A stretch of 14,729 bases of DNA. Origin: Synechococcaceae bacterium Bin_79_3 (GTDB lineage: Bacteria > Cyanobacteriota > Cyanobacteriia > PCC-6307 > Cyanobiaceae). Below are positions 8,176 to 14,729 of the stretch, piece after piece. A program made the position numbers and the translations under genes. The stretch covers positions 1 through 14,729 of the forward strand of contig VFLB01000280.1 in assembly GCA_009914645.1 (NCBI GenBank). The letters run 5' to 3'. Under the pieces are notes generated by a model. The model saw only the letters and a program-made list of their open reading frames with translations, was not told the origin of the DNA and made no database searches. Every line of letters starts with the position of its first letter. Within the stretch, counting starts at the first letter, position 1.

Positions 8176-9350
8176 GCAAAAGTTTGCTGAAAGGCTTTGA
8201 GGTAGAGCTTTACACCGGTAGGGCTGATGGCACGGTGGTGGGCTGTTCAGCGGAGGCTGCCGCTGCGCTTCCAGGGGTTGTAACGGAACCTGATTGCCGC
8301 AACCTTGAATACATCACTGCACCGGAAGCGAGCTACAGCAAACAGTTGGAACTACTGCTGGAGCCTCGCCGTCAATTACGCCGCTGGCTGCAACCCAAAG
8401 GCCTCACCCTGCTACCTGGCAGCACCCTCAGCCTTGGCGATAGTGCAATATTTCAACGTTCTGATCCCAGCAACCCATATCACCACTACATCGAAACCAC
8501 CTACGGCACCCGGGTAGTTACCGCCAGTGTTCATATCAATCTGGGCCTTGAAAACCCAGACCAAATTTTTGCGGCGTGCCGTTTATTGCGCTGTGAAGCC
8601 GCCTTATTGCTAGCCCTGAGCGCAAGTTCGCCATTTCTCGATGGCAAACCCACTGGAGCCCATTCACAACGGTGGTTGCAATTTCCAATTACCCCAGTGC
8701 AGGTGCCACTTTTTAGTGGCCACAGCGAATACGTGGCCTGGATGGAGAGCCAATTAAGCAACGGAAATATGCGTAATGTGCGGCATTTATGGTCGTCTGT
8801 GCGGCCAAATGGCCCCGATCGACCCCACGGCCTTAATCGGGTTGAACTGCGTATTTGCGATTTAATAACCGATCCAAAGCAGTTATTAGCAATCACTGCT
8901 TATGCAGAACTGCGGCTGCTTCAACTACTTGAAAACCCGAGCCAACACGATCCACTTACAGCTAGCAAACTTAGTTTGGAGGAATTGGAGCTTCTTGCCG
9001 ATGCCAACGACAAAGCCGCAGCCCGTTCCAGCCTTGAGGCAGTTTTACTGCATTGGCGAGATGGAGAACCGCTCAGCGCTCGGGCATGGCTTGAGAATCA
9101 AATAGCGGAAATGCGTCTCTGGCCTGGAGCAAGGGATTTATTGCCCTGGCTTGCTCCCCTTGATGGAATTTTGCAAAACGGCAATACCGCCATGAATTGG
9201 CTCTCAAGGCACAAAAATGGAGAAAGCATAAGTTCCCTCATTGGCACAGGTGCAACTGCTATGGAAAATGAAGAAATCCAGGAAGGGGCATCGCTTAAAG
9301 CAAAAAATGTATCGCCTGGAGCCGTAATAAACGACGGCTATTTGGGATGA
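8172..9350 (+). CDS. gshA: Glutamate-cysteine ligase, cyanobacterial type
   Basis: GshA joins L-glutamate and L-cysteine with ATP to give gamma-glutamylcysteine, the first step of glutathione synthesis. The 392-residue product looks like the cyanobacterial branch of the family: [14 protein letters not shown] (8-21), [14 protein letters not shown] (39-52), a region [20 protein letters not shown] with the substrate-site pattern, [17 protein letters not shown] and [14 protein letters not shown]. The call rests on these motifs and on the length; I could not align it. The last roughly 40 residues (SISSLIGT to the end) are low in recognisable motifs. It overlaps trpE and ppc by four bases on either side, so it sits in the middle of a coupled trpE-gshA-ppc group. 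gshB is not in this window. Confidence 0.9.
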   Translation: MSKSLLKGFEVELYTGRADGTVVGCSAEAAAALPGVVTEPDCRNLEYITAPEASYSKQLELLLEPRRQLRRWLQPKGLTLLPGSTLSLGDSAIFQRSDPSNPYHHYIETTYGTRVVTASVHINLGLENPDQIFAACRLLRCEAALLLALSASSPFLDGKPTGAHSQRWLQFPITPVQVPLFSGHSEYVAWMESQLSNGNMRNVRHLWSSVRPNGPDRPHGLNRVELRICDLITDPKQLLAITAYAELRLLQLLENPSQHDPLTASKLSLEELELLADANDKAAARSSLEAVLLHWRDGEPLSARAWLENQIAEMRLWPGARDLLPWLAPLDGILQNGNTAMNWLSRHKNGESISSLIGTGATAMENEEIQEGASLKAKNVSPGAVINDGYLG

Positions 9351-12319
9351 TTGATTCACTCAATTCACCTAAGGCTTCGCCGATGCAGCAGACGCTGCCC
9401 AGCTCAAATATCTTGATGGGCCGCCGCACCCTGAGGCAATTAAATGAGCGGCTTGAATTGGTGGAAGATCTTTGGCGAACCGTATTACATAGTGAATGCC
9501 CCCCTAGCCAAGCGGAGCGGCTACTTAAGCTCAAGCAACTTTGCGACGAAGAGGAAACATCAAAAGAAATTATTCGCTTAATTGTAGAGATGGATCTTGC
9601 CGAAGCGATCGCTGCAGCAAGGGCATTTTCGCTTTATTTTCAATTAGTAAATATCCTTGAACAACATATTGAAGAAGATCGCTATTTAGCCACAATGGCA
9701 AATGGAGATGATGAGGATGATCCCCTTGAAAATCCATTCACGCCCCATTTAGTTAGCCACGATGAGCCAGCAACTTTTCAACGTTTGTTTCGCCGCTTAC
9801 GTAGCTTAAATGTGCCGCCAGGGCTATTAGAAACGCTACTGCGCGACCTGGATGTGCGCTTGGTATTTACCGCCCATCCCACCGAAATCGTGCGTCATAC
9901 GGTTCGGCATAAACAACGCAGAGTAGCCAATCTTATTCAGAAATTAGAAGGCTGTGATCGTGGATTTGGTCCGATAGAAGATCGTCACGTTTTACGCCAG
10001 CAGCTGGAGGAAGAAATAAGGTTGTGGTGGCGCACTGATGAATTACATCAATTCAAGCCATCTGTTTTAGATGAGGTGGATTATGCATTGCACTATTTCC
10101 AGCAGGTATTATTCCAAGCGCTGCCTCTATTAAGTGAGAGGATTCGCAAAGCATTAGCTTTAAGTTATCCAAACGTAACGCCACCAGAGGATGGCTTTTG
10201 CACCTTTGGTTCTTGGGTGGGTGCAGATCGCGATGGCAACCCCTCTGTAACACCAGACATAACTTGGCGCACCGCTTGTTTCCAGCGACGCTTGATGTTG
10301 GAGAGATACATATCAGCGGTAGCGCAACTAAAAGATCAATTAAGTATTTCAATGCAATGGAGCCAAGTAAGTGGTGCCTTGTTGGAATCACTGGAAATGG
10401 ATCGATTGCGTTTTCCAGAGATCTACGAACGCCTTGCTGCCCGTTATCGGCTCGAACCCTATCGGTTAAAACTTTGCTACATCCTTGAGCGATTACAACT
10501 TACCCAGCAACGCAATGGGCTGCTGGCAACTGCCGGATGGGAAGCCCCTAATGATGCCAATGATCCAGCTCCAAGTATCGGCAACTTAGGGGTGCCCCCT
10601 GAATTGCATTACCGCTCCTATTTAGATTTTCGCAGCGATCTCGAATTAATCCGCACCAGCTTGCAGGCCACCCAACTCAGCTGCGAACCGCTGCAACGCT
10701 TATTAAGCCAGGTGCAAATCTTTGGCTTTACCCTTGCCTCCCTAGATATTCGCCAAGAAAGCAGCCGTCATAGTGAAGCTTTAACGGAACTAAGCCAATA
10801 CCTACAGCTGCCCATCACCTACGACGCGATGGATGAGGCGCAACGTGTGCAGTGGTTACTGCAGGAACTGCAAACCCGCAGGCCCCTGATTCCCACCGGG
10901 CCCCATTGGAGTGCCGCCACCGCCGAAACATTTGCGATTTTTCGCATGTTGGACCGCTTACAACAAGAATTCGGTAATCGCATCTGCCGCACTTATGTAA
11001 TTTCAATGTGCCATAGCCAGTCTGATTTGCTGGAGGTGTTGGTATTAGCTAAAGAGGCCGGCTTAGTTGATCCGGTTGAAGGCAGTACCCGTTTACAAGT
11101 GGTGCCATTATTTGAAACGGTAGAAGATTTACGCTGCGCTCCTGCCGTAATGGCAGCTCTATTTGAAACTCCTTTCTATCAGAAATTATTGCAAAGCGAA
11201 GAAATTCCGCTTCAGGAGGTGATGCTTGGCTATTCCGACAGTAATAAAGATTCTGGCTTTTTATCCAGCAACTGGGAAATCCATCGCGCCCAGATGTCTT
11301 TACAAAGTTTATGCAGTAGCCATAAGTTAGGCCTAAGGATTTTTCATGGTCGTGGCGGTTCGGTGAGCCGTGGCGGCGGGCCCGCATATCAGGCGATTTT
11401 AGCCCAACCAAGTGGCACTTTAAGCGGACGCATAAAAATAACTGAACAAGGTGAAGTGTTGGCATCTAAATATGCACTACCTGAGCTCGCTCTATATAAC
11501 CTTGAAACCGTTACTACAGCTGTTTTACAGAATAGTTTGCTTGGTACTGAGCTTGATGAAACAGAGAATTGGAATCAACTAATGGAACGCCTTGCGGTGT
11601 GCTCCAGGCGCCACTACAGGGCCCTAGTGCACGACAACCCCGATCTGGTGGATTTCTTTGAGCAGGTAACACCAATTGAAGAAATCAGTAAATTGCAAAT
11701 CAGTTCTCGACCTGCCAGGCGGCGCCGTGGCGGCCGTGATCTTTCCGCTCTACGGGCTATCCCCTGGGTATTCGGCTGGACCCAAAGCCGCTTCTTGTTA
11801 CCCAGCTGGTTTGGAGTGGGCGCCGCCATACGAGATGAACTTGATATCGATCCCAAACAATTGGAACTATTGCGGGTGTTATATCAACGATGGCCCTTCT
11901 TTAGAATGTTGATTTCCAAGGTGGAGATGACACTTGCCAAGGTTGATTTAGGCATAGCACATCATTATGTACAAGCTTTAGGTAGCCCGGAAAGCCGCAC
12001 AGCATTTGAAGCAATTTTTGAGCAGATCTCAAGCGAATATCAACTAACTAAAGATTTAGTACTCCAAATTTCTGGTCATAAAAGGCTGCTGGATGGTGAT
12101 CCTGGTTTACAGCAATCAGTAGAACTACGCAACCGCACAATTGTGCCTTTAGGATTTTTGCAAGTTGCACTTTTAAGGCGTTTGCGCAATCAACAGAGAC
12201 AACCGCCAATGAATGAAACAGAAGCAAACGACACAAGAACCTACAGCCGCAGTGAACTGTTACGTGGAGCCTTGCTCACGATTAATGGCATTGCTGCTGG
12301 CTTGCGCAACACAGGTTGA
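9347..12319 (+). CDS. ppc: Phosphoenolpyruvate carboxylase
   Basis: Ppc adds bicarbonate to phosphoenolpyruvate to give oxaloacetate, replenishing C4 acids for amino-acid synthesis. The 990-residue protein has the full set of family signatures: VFTAHPTE (173-180) with catalytic His177, [23 protein letters not shown] (628-637), [14 protein letters not shown] (starting near 666), [11 protein letters not shown], and the C-terminal [11 protein letters not shown] that helps bind allosteric inhibitors. The plant-type N-terminal phosphorylation serine motif is absent, as expected for a bacterium. The ATG overlaps the gshA stop; an internal ATG at residue 13 or 24 is also possible, because the first part is not conserved. 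It is full length and intact. The GNAT-like gene starts 26 bases after its stop. Confidence 0.98.
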   Translation: MIDSLNSPKASPMQQTLPSSNILMGRRTLRQLNERLELVEDLWRTVLHSECPPSQAERLLKLKQLCDEEETSKEIIRLIVEMDLAEAIAAARAFSLYFQLVNILEQHIEEDRYLATMANGDDEDDPLENPFTPHLVSHDEPATFQRLFRRLRSLNVPPGLLETLLRDLDVRLVFTAHPTEIVRHTVRHKQRRVANLIQKLEGCDRGFGPIEDRHVLRQQLEEEIRLWWRTDELHQFKPSVLDEVDYALHYFQQVLFQALPLLSERIRKALALSYPNVTPPEDGFCTFGSWVGADRDGNPSVTPDITWRTACFQRRLMLERYISAVAQLKDQLSISMQWSQVSGALLESLEMDRLRFPEIYERLAARYRLEPYRLKLCYILERLQLTQQRNGLLATAGWEAPNDANDPAPSIGNLGVPPELHYRSYLDFRSDLELIRTSLQATQLSCEPLQRLLSQVQIFGFTLASLDIRQESSRHSEALTELSQYLQLPITYDAMDEAQRVQWLLQELQTRRPLIPTGPHWSAATAETFAIFRMLDRLQQEFGNRICRTYVISMCHSQSDLLEVLVLAKEAGLVDPVEGSTRLQVVPLFETVEDLRCAPAVMAALFETPFYQKLLQSEEIPLQEVMLGYSDSNKDSGFLSSNWEIHRAQMSLQSLCSSHKLGLRIFHGRGGSVSRGGGPAYQAILAQPSGTLSGRIKITEQGEVLASKYALPELALYNLETVTTAVLQNSLLGTELDETENWNQLMERLAVCSRRHYRALVHDNPDLVDFFEQVTPIEEISKLQISSRPARRRRGGRDLSALRAIPWVFGWTQSRFLLPSWFGVGAAIRDELDIDPKQLELLRVLYQRWPFFRMLISKVEMTLAKVDLGIAHHYVQALGSPESRTAFEAIFEQISSEYQLTKDLVLQISGHKRLLDGDPGLQQSVELRNRTIVPLGFLQVALLRRLRNQQRQPPMNETEANDTRTYSRSELLRGALLTINGIAAGLRNTG

Positions 12320-12345
12320 ACGAAGTTTTAAGCGCCCATAACTAA

Positions 12346-12870
12346 ATGATGCCTTATTTCCGTAGCGCCACTGCCGCACCCCAATTGCCTGAGGGTTATC
12401 AGATTTGTTGGCAACCATTGCCAACAGGTGCTGAAGAGGTAAATAAATTGCTGCAAAAATGCGGCGCTCCTATCCGCAGCGATGAAAAGGTTGCCTTAGC
12501 CCTAGAGCGCAGTGCCTGGTCGCTGAGGGTACAAAAAGAAGATCAGCTAGTGGGATTTCTTCGGGTTACAAGCGATGAAGCTTTAAATGCAAATCTTTGG
12601 GATCTCGTGGTTTTACCTGAAGAAATAGAAAAACAGAAAATTATGGAGGTGTTGGTTTACAGCTCCCTCAACAGAATGCGCAAGCAATGGCCTGGCTGCA
12701 GTATCTCTTTAGCTGCAGGGCCGGAATTGGTCCCAGTTCTTGAAACCTATGGATTTAGCTCAGATCCAAACGGCATTCGTGCCATGGGATTAGAGCTGAA
12801 ACCTGAACTAGCTAGGGGAAAAACGAGCATGGAGGGACTCGAACCCCCGACATTCAGAACCGGAATCTGA
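12346..12870 (+). CDS. GNAT-like N-acetyltransferase, 3' end running into antisense tRNA
   Basis: The 174-residue product resembles small cyanobacterial GNAT-family acetyltransferases: VGFLRVTSDEALNANLWDLV (69-88) fits strands beta3-beta4, followed by a helix (IMEVLVYSSLNRMRKQW, 99-115), SISLAAGPELVPVLETYGF (119-137) and a final strand GIRAMGLELKP (143-153). The usual Q/RxxGxG/A acetyl-CoA loop is not obvious, so catalysis is uncertain and the substrate unknown. Residues after about 153 look foreign: residues 160-174 (ending MEGLEPPTFRTGI) are encoded by bases that are the reverse complement of tRNA-Arg, a pattern that arises when a frame reads through a tRNA on the other strand. The ancestral stop was probably just before the tRNA. 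Two adjacent ATG codons (12346, 12349) could each be the start. Confidence 0.72.
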   Translation: MMPYFRSATAAPQLPEGYQICWQPLPTGAEEVNKLLQKCGAPIRSDEKVALALERSAWSLRVQKEDQLVGFLRVTSDEALNANLWDLVVLPEEIEKQKIMEVLVYSSLNRMRKQWPGCSISLAAGPELVPVLETYGFSSDPNGIRAMGLELKPELARGKTSMEGLEPPTFRTGI

Positions 12871-12897
12871 CGCTCTATCCAACTGAGCTACATGCCC
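12824..12897 (-). tRNA. tRNA-Arg (anticodon CCG)
   Basis: The reverse strand folds as a complete 74-nt cloverleaf. The acceptor stem is GGGCATG paired with CATGCTC (one G-U). The D-stem is GCTC/GAGC with loop AGTTGGATA. The anticodon stem is TCAGA/TCTGA with loop TTCCGGT, giving anticodon CCG, which reads CGG (Arg). The variable loop is ATGTC, the T-stem is GGGGG/CCCTC with loop TTCGAGT, and the discriminator is G. CCA is not encoded; a run of five T follows directly, which may serve transcript ending. The last 47 bases of the GNAT-like gene overlap it in antisense. Confidence 0.96.
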
Positions 12898-12935
12898 CCA
12901 CTTAACTAGCCTAGCTTTCAAACCGCCTGGGCACC

Positions 12936-14048
12936 ATTCTTCTCCACCGCCTGGAGCTCAGCAGCTTTCGCAATTACAGCAACCTGAAATTGGTGCTTGA
13001 TTCACCGCGTCTATTGGTACTTGGCCAAAACGGTGAAGGTAAATCCAATCTGCTAGAAGCAGTGGAAATTCTTGGCAGCCTGCGTTCCCATCGCTGCAGC
13101 AACGATCGCGATTTAATTCAACGGGGTGCGAAATCTGGCTTTTTAAGGGCTCAGGCTGGTTTGGATGGAGAAGATGAACTGGTGTTGGAACTGCGGCGGG
13201 AGGGGGGGCGCAGGGCTCAACGCAATGGCAAGTTGTTAGAGCGGCAGCTTGATTTGCTGGGCCCTCTGCGTTGCGTTGGATTCAGCGCCCTTGATTTGGA
13301 ATTAGTGCGAGGGGAGCCAGCCCTGCGGCGCAGCTGGCTGGATCGTGTGGTTTTGCAACTGGAGCCGATATATGGCGAACTGCTGAGCCGTTATGGCCGC
13401 CTACTAAAGCAACGCAGTCAGCTTCTCCGGCGGCCGCTTGGGGGTCAAGCGGAAATGCTGGATGCATTCGATCAGCAATTAGCTGCTGTTGGGGTAAGGC
13501 TGCATCGCCGTCGCCATCGCATGCTGCGACGCCTAGAGCCACTGGCGGCACCGTGGCAAGCAAAACTCAGCGGTGGTAGGGAGCAACTGCAACTTCGTTA
13601 CCTACCTGGCAGTGAATTAGTAGAACCCGAACAAGAAAGTGTTTGGCAAGCCAGCCTGCTGGCCCAACTGCAGACGCAACGAGATCAGGAGTTTCGCTTG
13701 GGTTTTTGCACGGTGGGTCCCCAAAGAGACGATGTGGCTCTCTTACTTGGAGGTGAACCAGCGAGGCGATTGGGTTCAGCCGGCCAACAACGCTGTTTAG
13801 TGCTGGCCTTGAAATTGGCAGAGTTGGAACTGGTAAAGCAGTTCAGTGGCTGCGCCCCAATCCTGCTGCTGGATGATGTGTTGGCGGAGCTTGATCCAAA
13901 CCGTCAACAACTGCTGTTGGAAGCAATTGGCGAGGGGCATCAATGCCTTGTAAGCGCCACCCATCTCCATAGCTGTGTGGAGGAATGGCGTAACAAAGCC
14001 CAACTGATCACGGTGCAGGAGGGGTCAATTTTGGCTGAACATTGTTAG
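12936..14048 (+). CDS. recF: DNA replication/repair protein RecF with apparent ATT start
   Basis: RecF is an SMC/ABC-like ATPase that, with RecO and RecR, loads RecA at gaps in damaged DNA. Motifs are the N-terminal [12 protein letters not shown] (3-14), Walker A GQNGEGKS (30-37), the signature [19 protein letters not shown], and Walker [14 protein letters not shown] with the D-loop. The first ordinary start codon in the frame is TTG at 12990, but this would remove the FRNY block. An in-frame stop at 12912 leaves only bases 12915-12989, which hold no ATG, GTG or TTG. I therefore place the start at ATT 12936: it falls exactly at the position of the E. coli initiator Met (MSLTRL aligned with ILLHRL), giving 370 residues, a normal RecF length. 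CTG at 12927 is an alternative. No good ribosome-binding site is seen. The end overlaps the small reverse-strand gene by 41 bases. Confidence 0.88.
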   Translation: MLLHRLELSSFRNYSNLKLVLDSPRLLVLGQNGEGKSNLLEAVEILGSLRSHRCSNDRDLIQRGAKSGFLRAQAGLDGEDELVLELRREGGRRAQRNGKLLERQLDLLGPLRCVGFSALDLELVRGEPALRRSWLDRVVLQLEPIYGELLSRYGRLLKQRSQLLRRPLGGQAEMLDAFDQQLAAVGVRLHRRRHRMLRRLEPLAAPWQAKLSGGREQLQLRYLPGSELVEPEQESVWQASLLAQLQTQRDQEFRLGFCTVGPQRDDVALLLGGEPARRLGSAGQQRCLVLALKLAELELVKQFSGCAPILLLDDVLAELDPNRQQLLLEAIGEGHQCLVSATHLHSCVEEWRNKAQLITVQEGSILAEHC

Positions 14049-14187
14049 GAGCTGGAAGGGGGGCTTTGTTTAAACCAGAGGGCTTTAAAAGAAAAAGAGC
14101 TCCAGCTCCCACCGCCACTGCCACCACAAACAACACAAGCAGCAACTCGCCAACAGTTAATCCGCGTGTTTGCCGATTTATTTTCAT
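14008..14187 (-). CDS. Small membrane protein with type IV prepilin-like signal
   Basis: This predicted 59-residue protein begins [20 protein letters not shown]. It has a short basic leader ending in Gly9, Leu at +1, Thr at +2 and Glu14 at +5, then an unbroken hydrophobic helix (about 13-32), followed by a short proline-rich tail ([14 protein letters not shown]). That is the pattern recognised by the prepilin peptidase PilD. The mature protein would have only about 50 residues and no globular head, so it would be a minimal pseudopilin or simply a small membrane protein. The start is the ATG at 14187; a GTG at 14208 would add seven residues (MALAVFK), giving a longer leader. The 3' end overlaps recF by 41 bases; speH is divergent 60 bases away. 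Coding status is inferred from the motif and gene gap; it needs homologues. Confidence 0.55.
   Translation of the reverse strand: MKINRQTRGLTVGELLLVLFVVAVAVGAGALFLLKPSGLNKAPLPAPNNVQPKLTPPAP
14048..14109. repeat. 9-base inverted repeat at the recF end
   Basis: GGAGCTGGA (14048-14056) and TCCAGCTCC (14101-14109) are perfect reverse complements separated by 44 bases, starting at the last base of the recF stop codon. Neither strand shows a U-run after the stem, and the bases encode the GAG and PAP parts of the small reverse-strand protein, so this may be coincidence. Confidence 0.4.
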
Positions 14188-14247
14188 TTTGAAAACTGCT
14201 AAGGCCACTGGTGAGCGCTAAGATTAGAAGCTCTTTTGCCCGATTCA
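14188..14247. promoter_or_regulatory. Divergent region upstream of speH and the small prepilin-like gene
   Basis: These 60 bases separate two divergent starts and must carry their 5' signals. On the forward strand TAAGAT (14219-14224) is a plausible -10 for speH, but TTGAAA (14189-14194) lies 24 bases upstream of it, too far for a normal -35. A weak GAAG (14227-14230) would suit a TTG start at 14236 better than the ATG at 14248. Confidence 0.3.
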
Positions 14248-14712
14248 ATGGCTCAAGCCTCATCCTGTTTGCACCCAGATCCAGGACGCCCCGCAACCCC
14301 TGTTCCCCAACATGAAAATGTCCCAACGGACATGGTGGGTAAACACTGCATTCTCGAGCTGTACGACTGTGATTCCAGCCGGCTCGACGACGAAGCATTT
14401 CTCAGGAACGCCATCACCTCAGCAGCGAAGCGGGCTGGCGCCACACTCCTGAACTTGATCACCCACCGGTTCGAACCCCAAGGGGTAACGGGATTAGCAC
14501 TTTTAGCTGAATCCCATATCTCAATTCACACCTGGCCAGAATCCGGCTACGCCGCAGTGGATGTATTCACTTGTGGCGATCACACCATGCCTGAAAGGGC
14601 CTGTGCCGTGCTCAGTGAAGAGTTGGGTTCTACGCGTCAAAACTTGCGAAGTTTTAGACGGCGCACCCCATCTGCAATTGCAGACACGCAACGGGAGCCA
14701 CTTCCGGCATAA
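14248..14712 (+). CDS. speH: S-adenosylmethionine decarboxylase proenzyme
   Basis: SpeH (also called speD) decarboxylates S-adenosylmethionine to supply aminopropyl groups for spermidine. It is a pyruvoyl enzyme made by self-cleavage. The 154-residue proenzyme has the prokaryotic class 1B core [14 protein letters not shown] (29-42), [20 protein letters not shown] (71-90), [20 protein letters not shown] (91-110). Cleavage is expected between Glu88 and Ser89, which becomes the pyruvoyl group. His94 and Cys109 lie at +5 and +20 from the serine, as in the Thermotoga enzyme (Ser63, His68, Cys83). About 28 proline-rich residues precede the core, compared with a few in Bacillus SpeH. The start is ATG 14248; TTG 14236 and the internal ATG at residue 29 are alternatives. 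Nothing can be called in the 17 bases after its stop. Confidence 0.96.
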   Translation: MAQASSCLHPDPGRPATPVPQHENVPTDMVGKHCILELYDCDSSRLDDEAFLRNAITSAAKRAGATLLNLITHRFEPQGVTGLALLAESHISIHTWPESGYAAVDVFTCGDHTMPERACAVLSEELGSTRQNLRSFRRRTPSAIADTQREPLPA

Positions 14713-14729
14713 ACGCTCGCACTTACTGC

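Noticed and set aside
9605..9612. HIP1 palindrome GCGATCGC
   Set aside because: I noticed only this one clear copy, inside ppc; no cluster, so no special function is implied.
10053..11465. Antisense open frames within ppc
   Set aside because: They are shadows of the highly conserved ppc reading frame, with unusual compositions and no recognisable domain.
12990..14048. recF starting at TTG 12990
   Set aside because: It is the first ordinary start codon, but it would delete the conserved FRNY block encoded just upstream.
14048..14109. Intrinsic terminator formed by the 9-base inverted repeat
   Set aside because: The loop is 44 bases and no U-run follows on either strand.

Overview
The window is a gene-dense, almost wholly chromosomal-core segment of a cyanobacterium, most likely a picocyanobacterium of the Synechococcus/Cyanobium/Prochlorococcus lineage. 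The evidence is psaD (photosystem I), a cytochrome b6 maturation factor, a cyanobacterial-type glutamate-cysteine ligase, an oxygen-dependent HemF with the long cyanobacterial insertion, and an Mrp ATPase of the cyanobacterial type. Genus and species cannot be fixed from sequence reading alone. No mobile element, CRISPR array, phage gene or rRNA was found.

Layout. (1) Bases 1-1351, forward: the 3' part of a CCB2/CCB4-like cytochrome b6 cofactor-assembly gene, then a secreted zinc N-acetylmuramoyl-L-alanine amidase-like protein. (2) Bases 1310-2353, reverse: hemF, whose end overlaps the amidase end. (3) Bases 2445-6616, forward: mrp, rodA and a sensor-kinase-like gene joined by 4-base stop/start overlaps, followed after 46 bases by psaD. 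(4) Bases 6688-12319, forward: trpE, gshA and ppc, also joined by 4-base overlaps. (5) Bases 12346-14712: a GNAT-like gene that runs into an antisense tRNA-Arg(CCG), then recF, a small reverse-strand prepilin-like gene, and speH (S-adenosylmethionine decarboxylase).

Functionally these are housekeeping genes: photosynthetic complex assembly and PSI structure (CCB, psaD), tetrapyrrole synthesis (hemF), Fe-S assembly (mrp), cell-wall growth and remodelling (amidase, rodA), tryptophan, glutathione and polyamine synthesis (trpE, gshA, speH), anaplerotic carbon fixation (ppc), recombination repair (recF) and decoding of CGG (tRNA-Arg). The 4-base overlaps suggest two translationally coupled groups: mrp-rodA-kinase and trpE-gshA-ppc.

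The points most worth a second look are: recF, whose conserved N-terminus lies upstream of every ATG, GTG or TTG, so an ATT start (or a sequence error) is implied; the GNAT gene, whose last 15 codons are read from the antisense strand of a tRNA; a 59-residue protein with a textbook type IV prepilin cleavage site; and a histidine kinase with a good H-box but an eroded ATP-binding domain. I see no clear sign of a wholly new multi-gene system.
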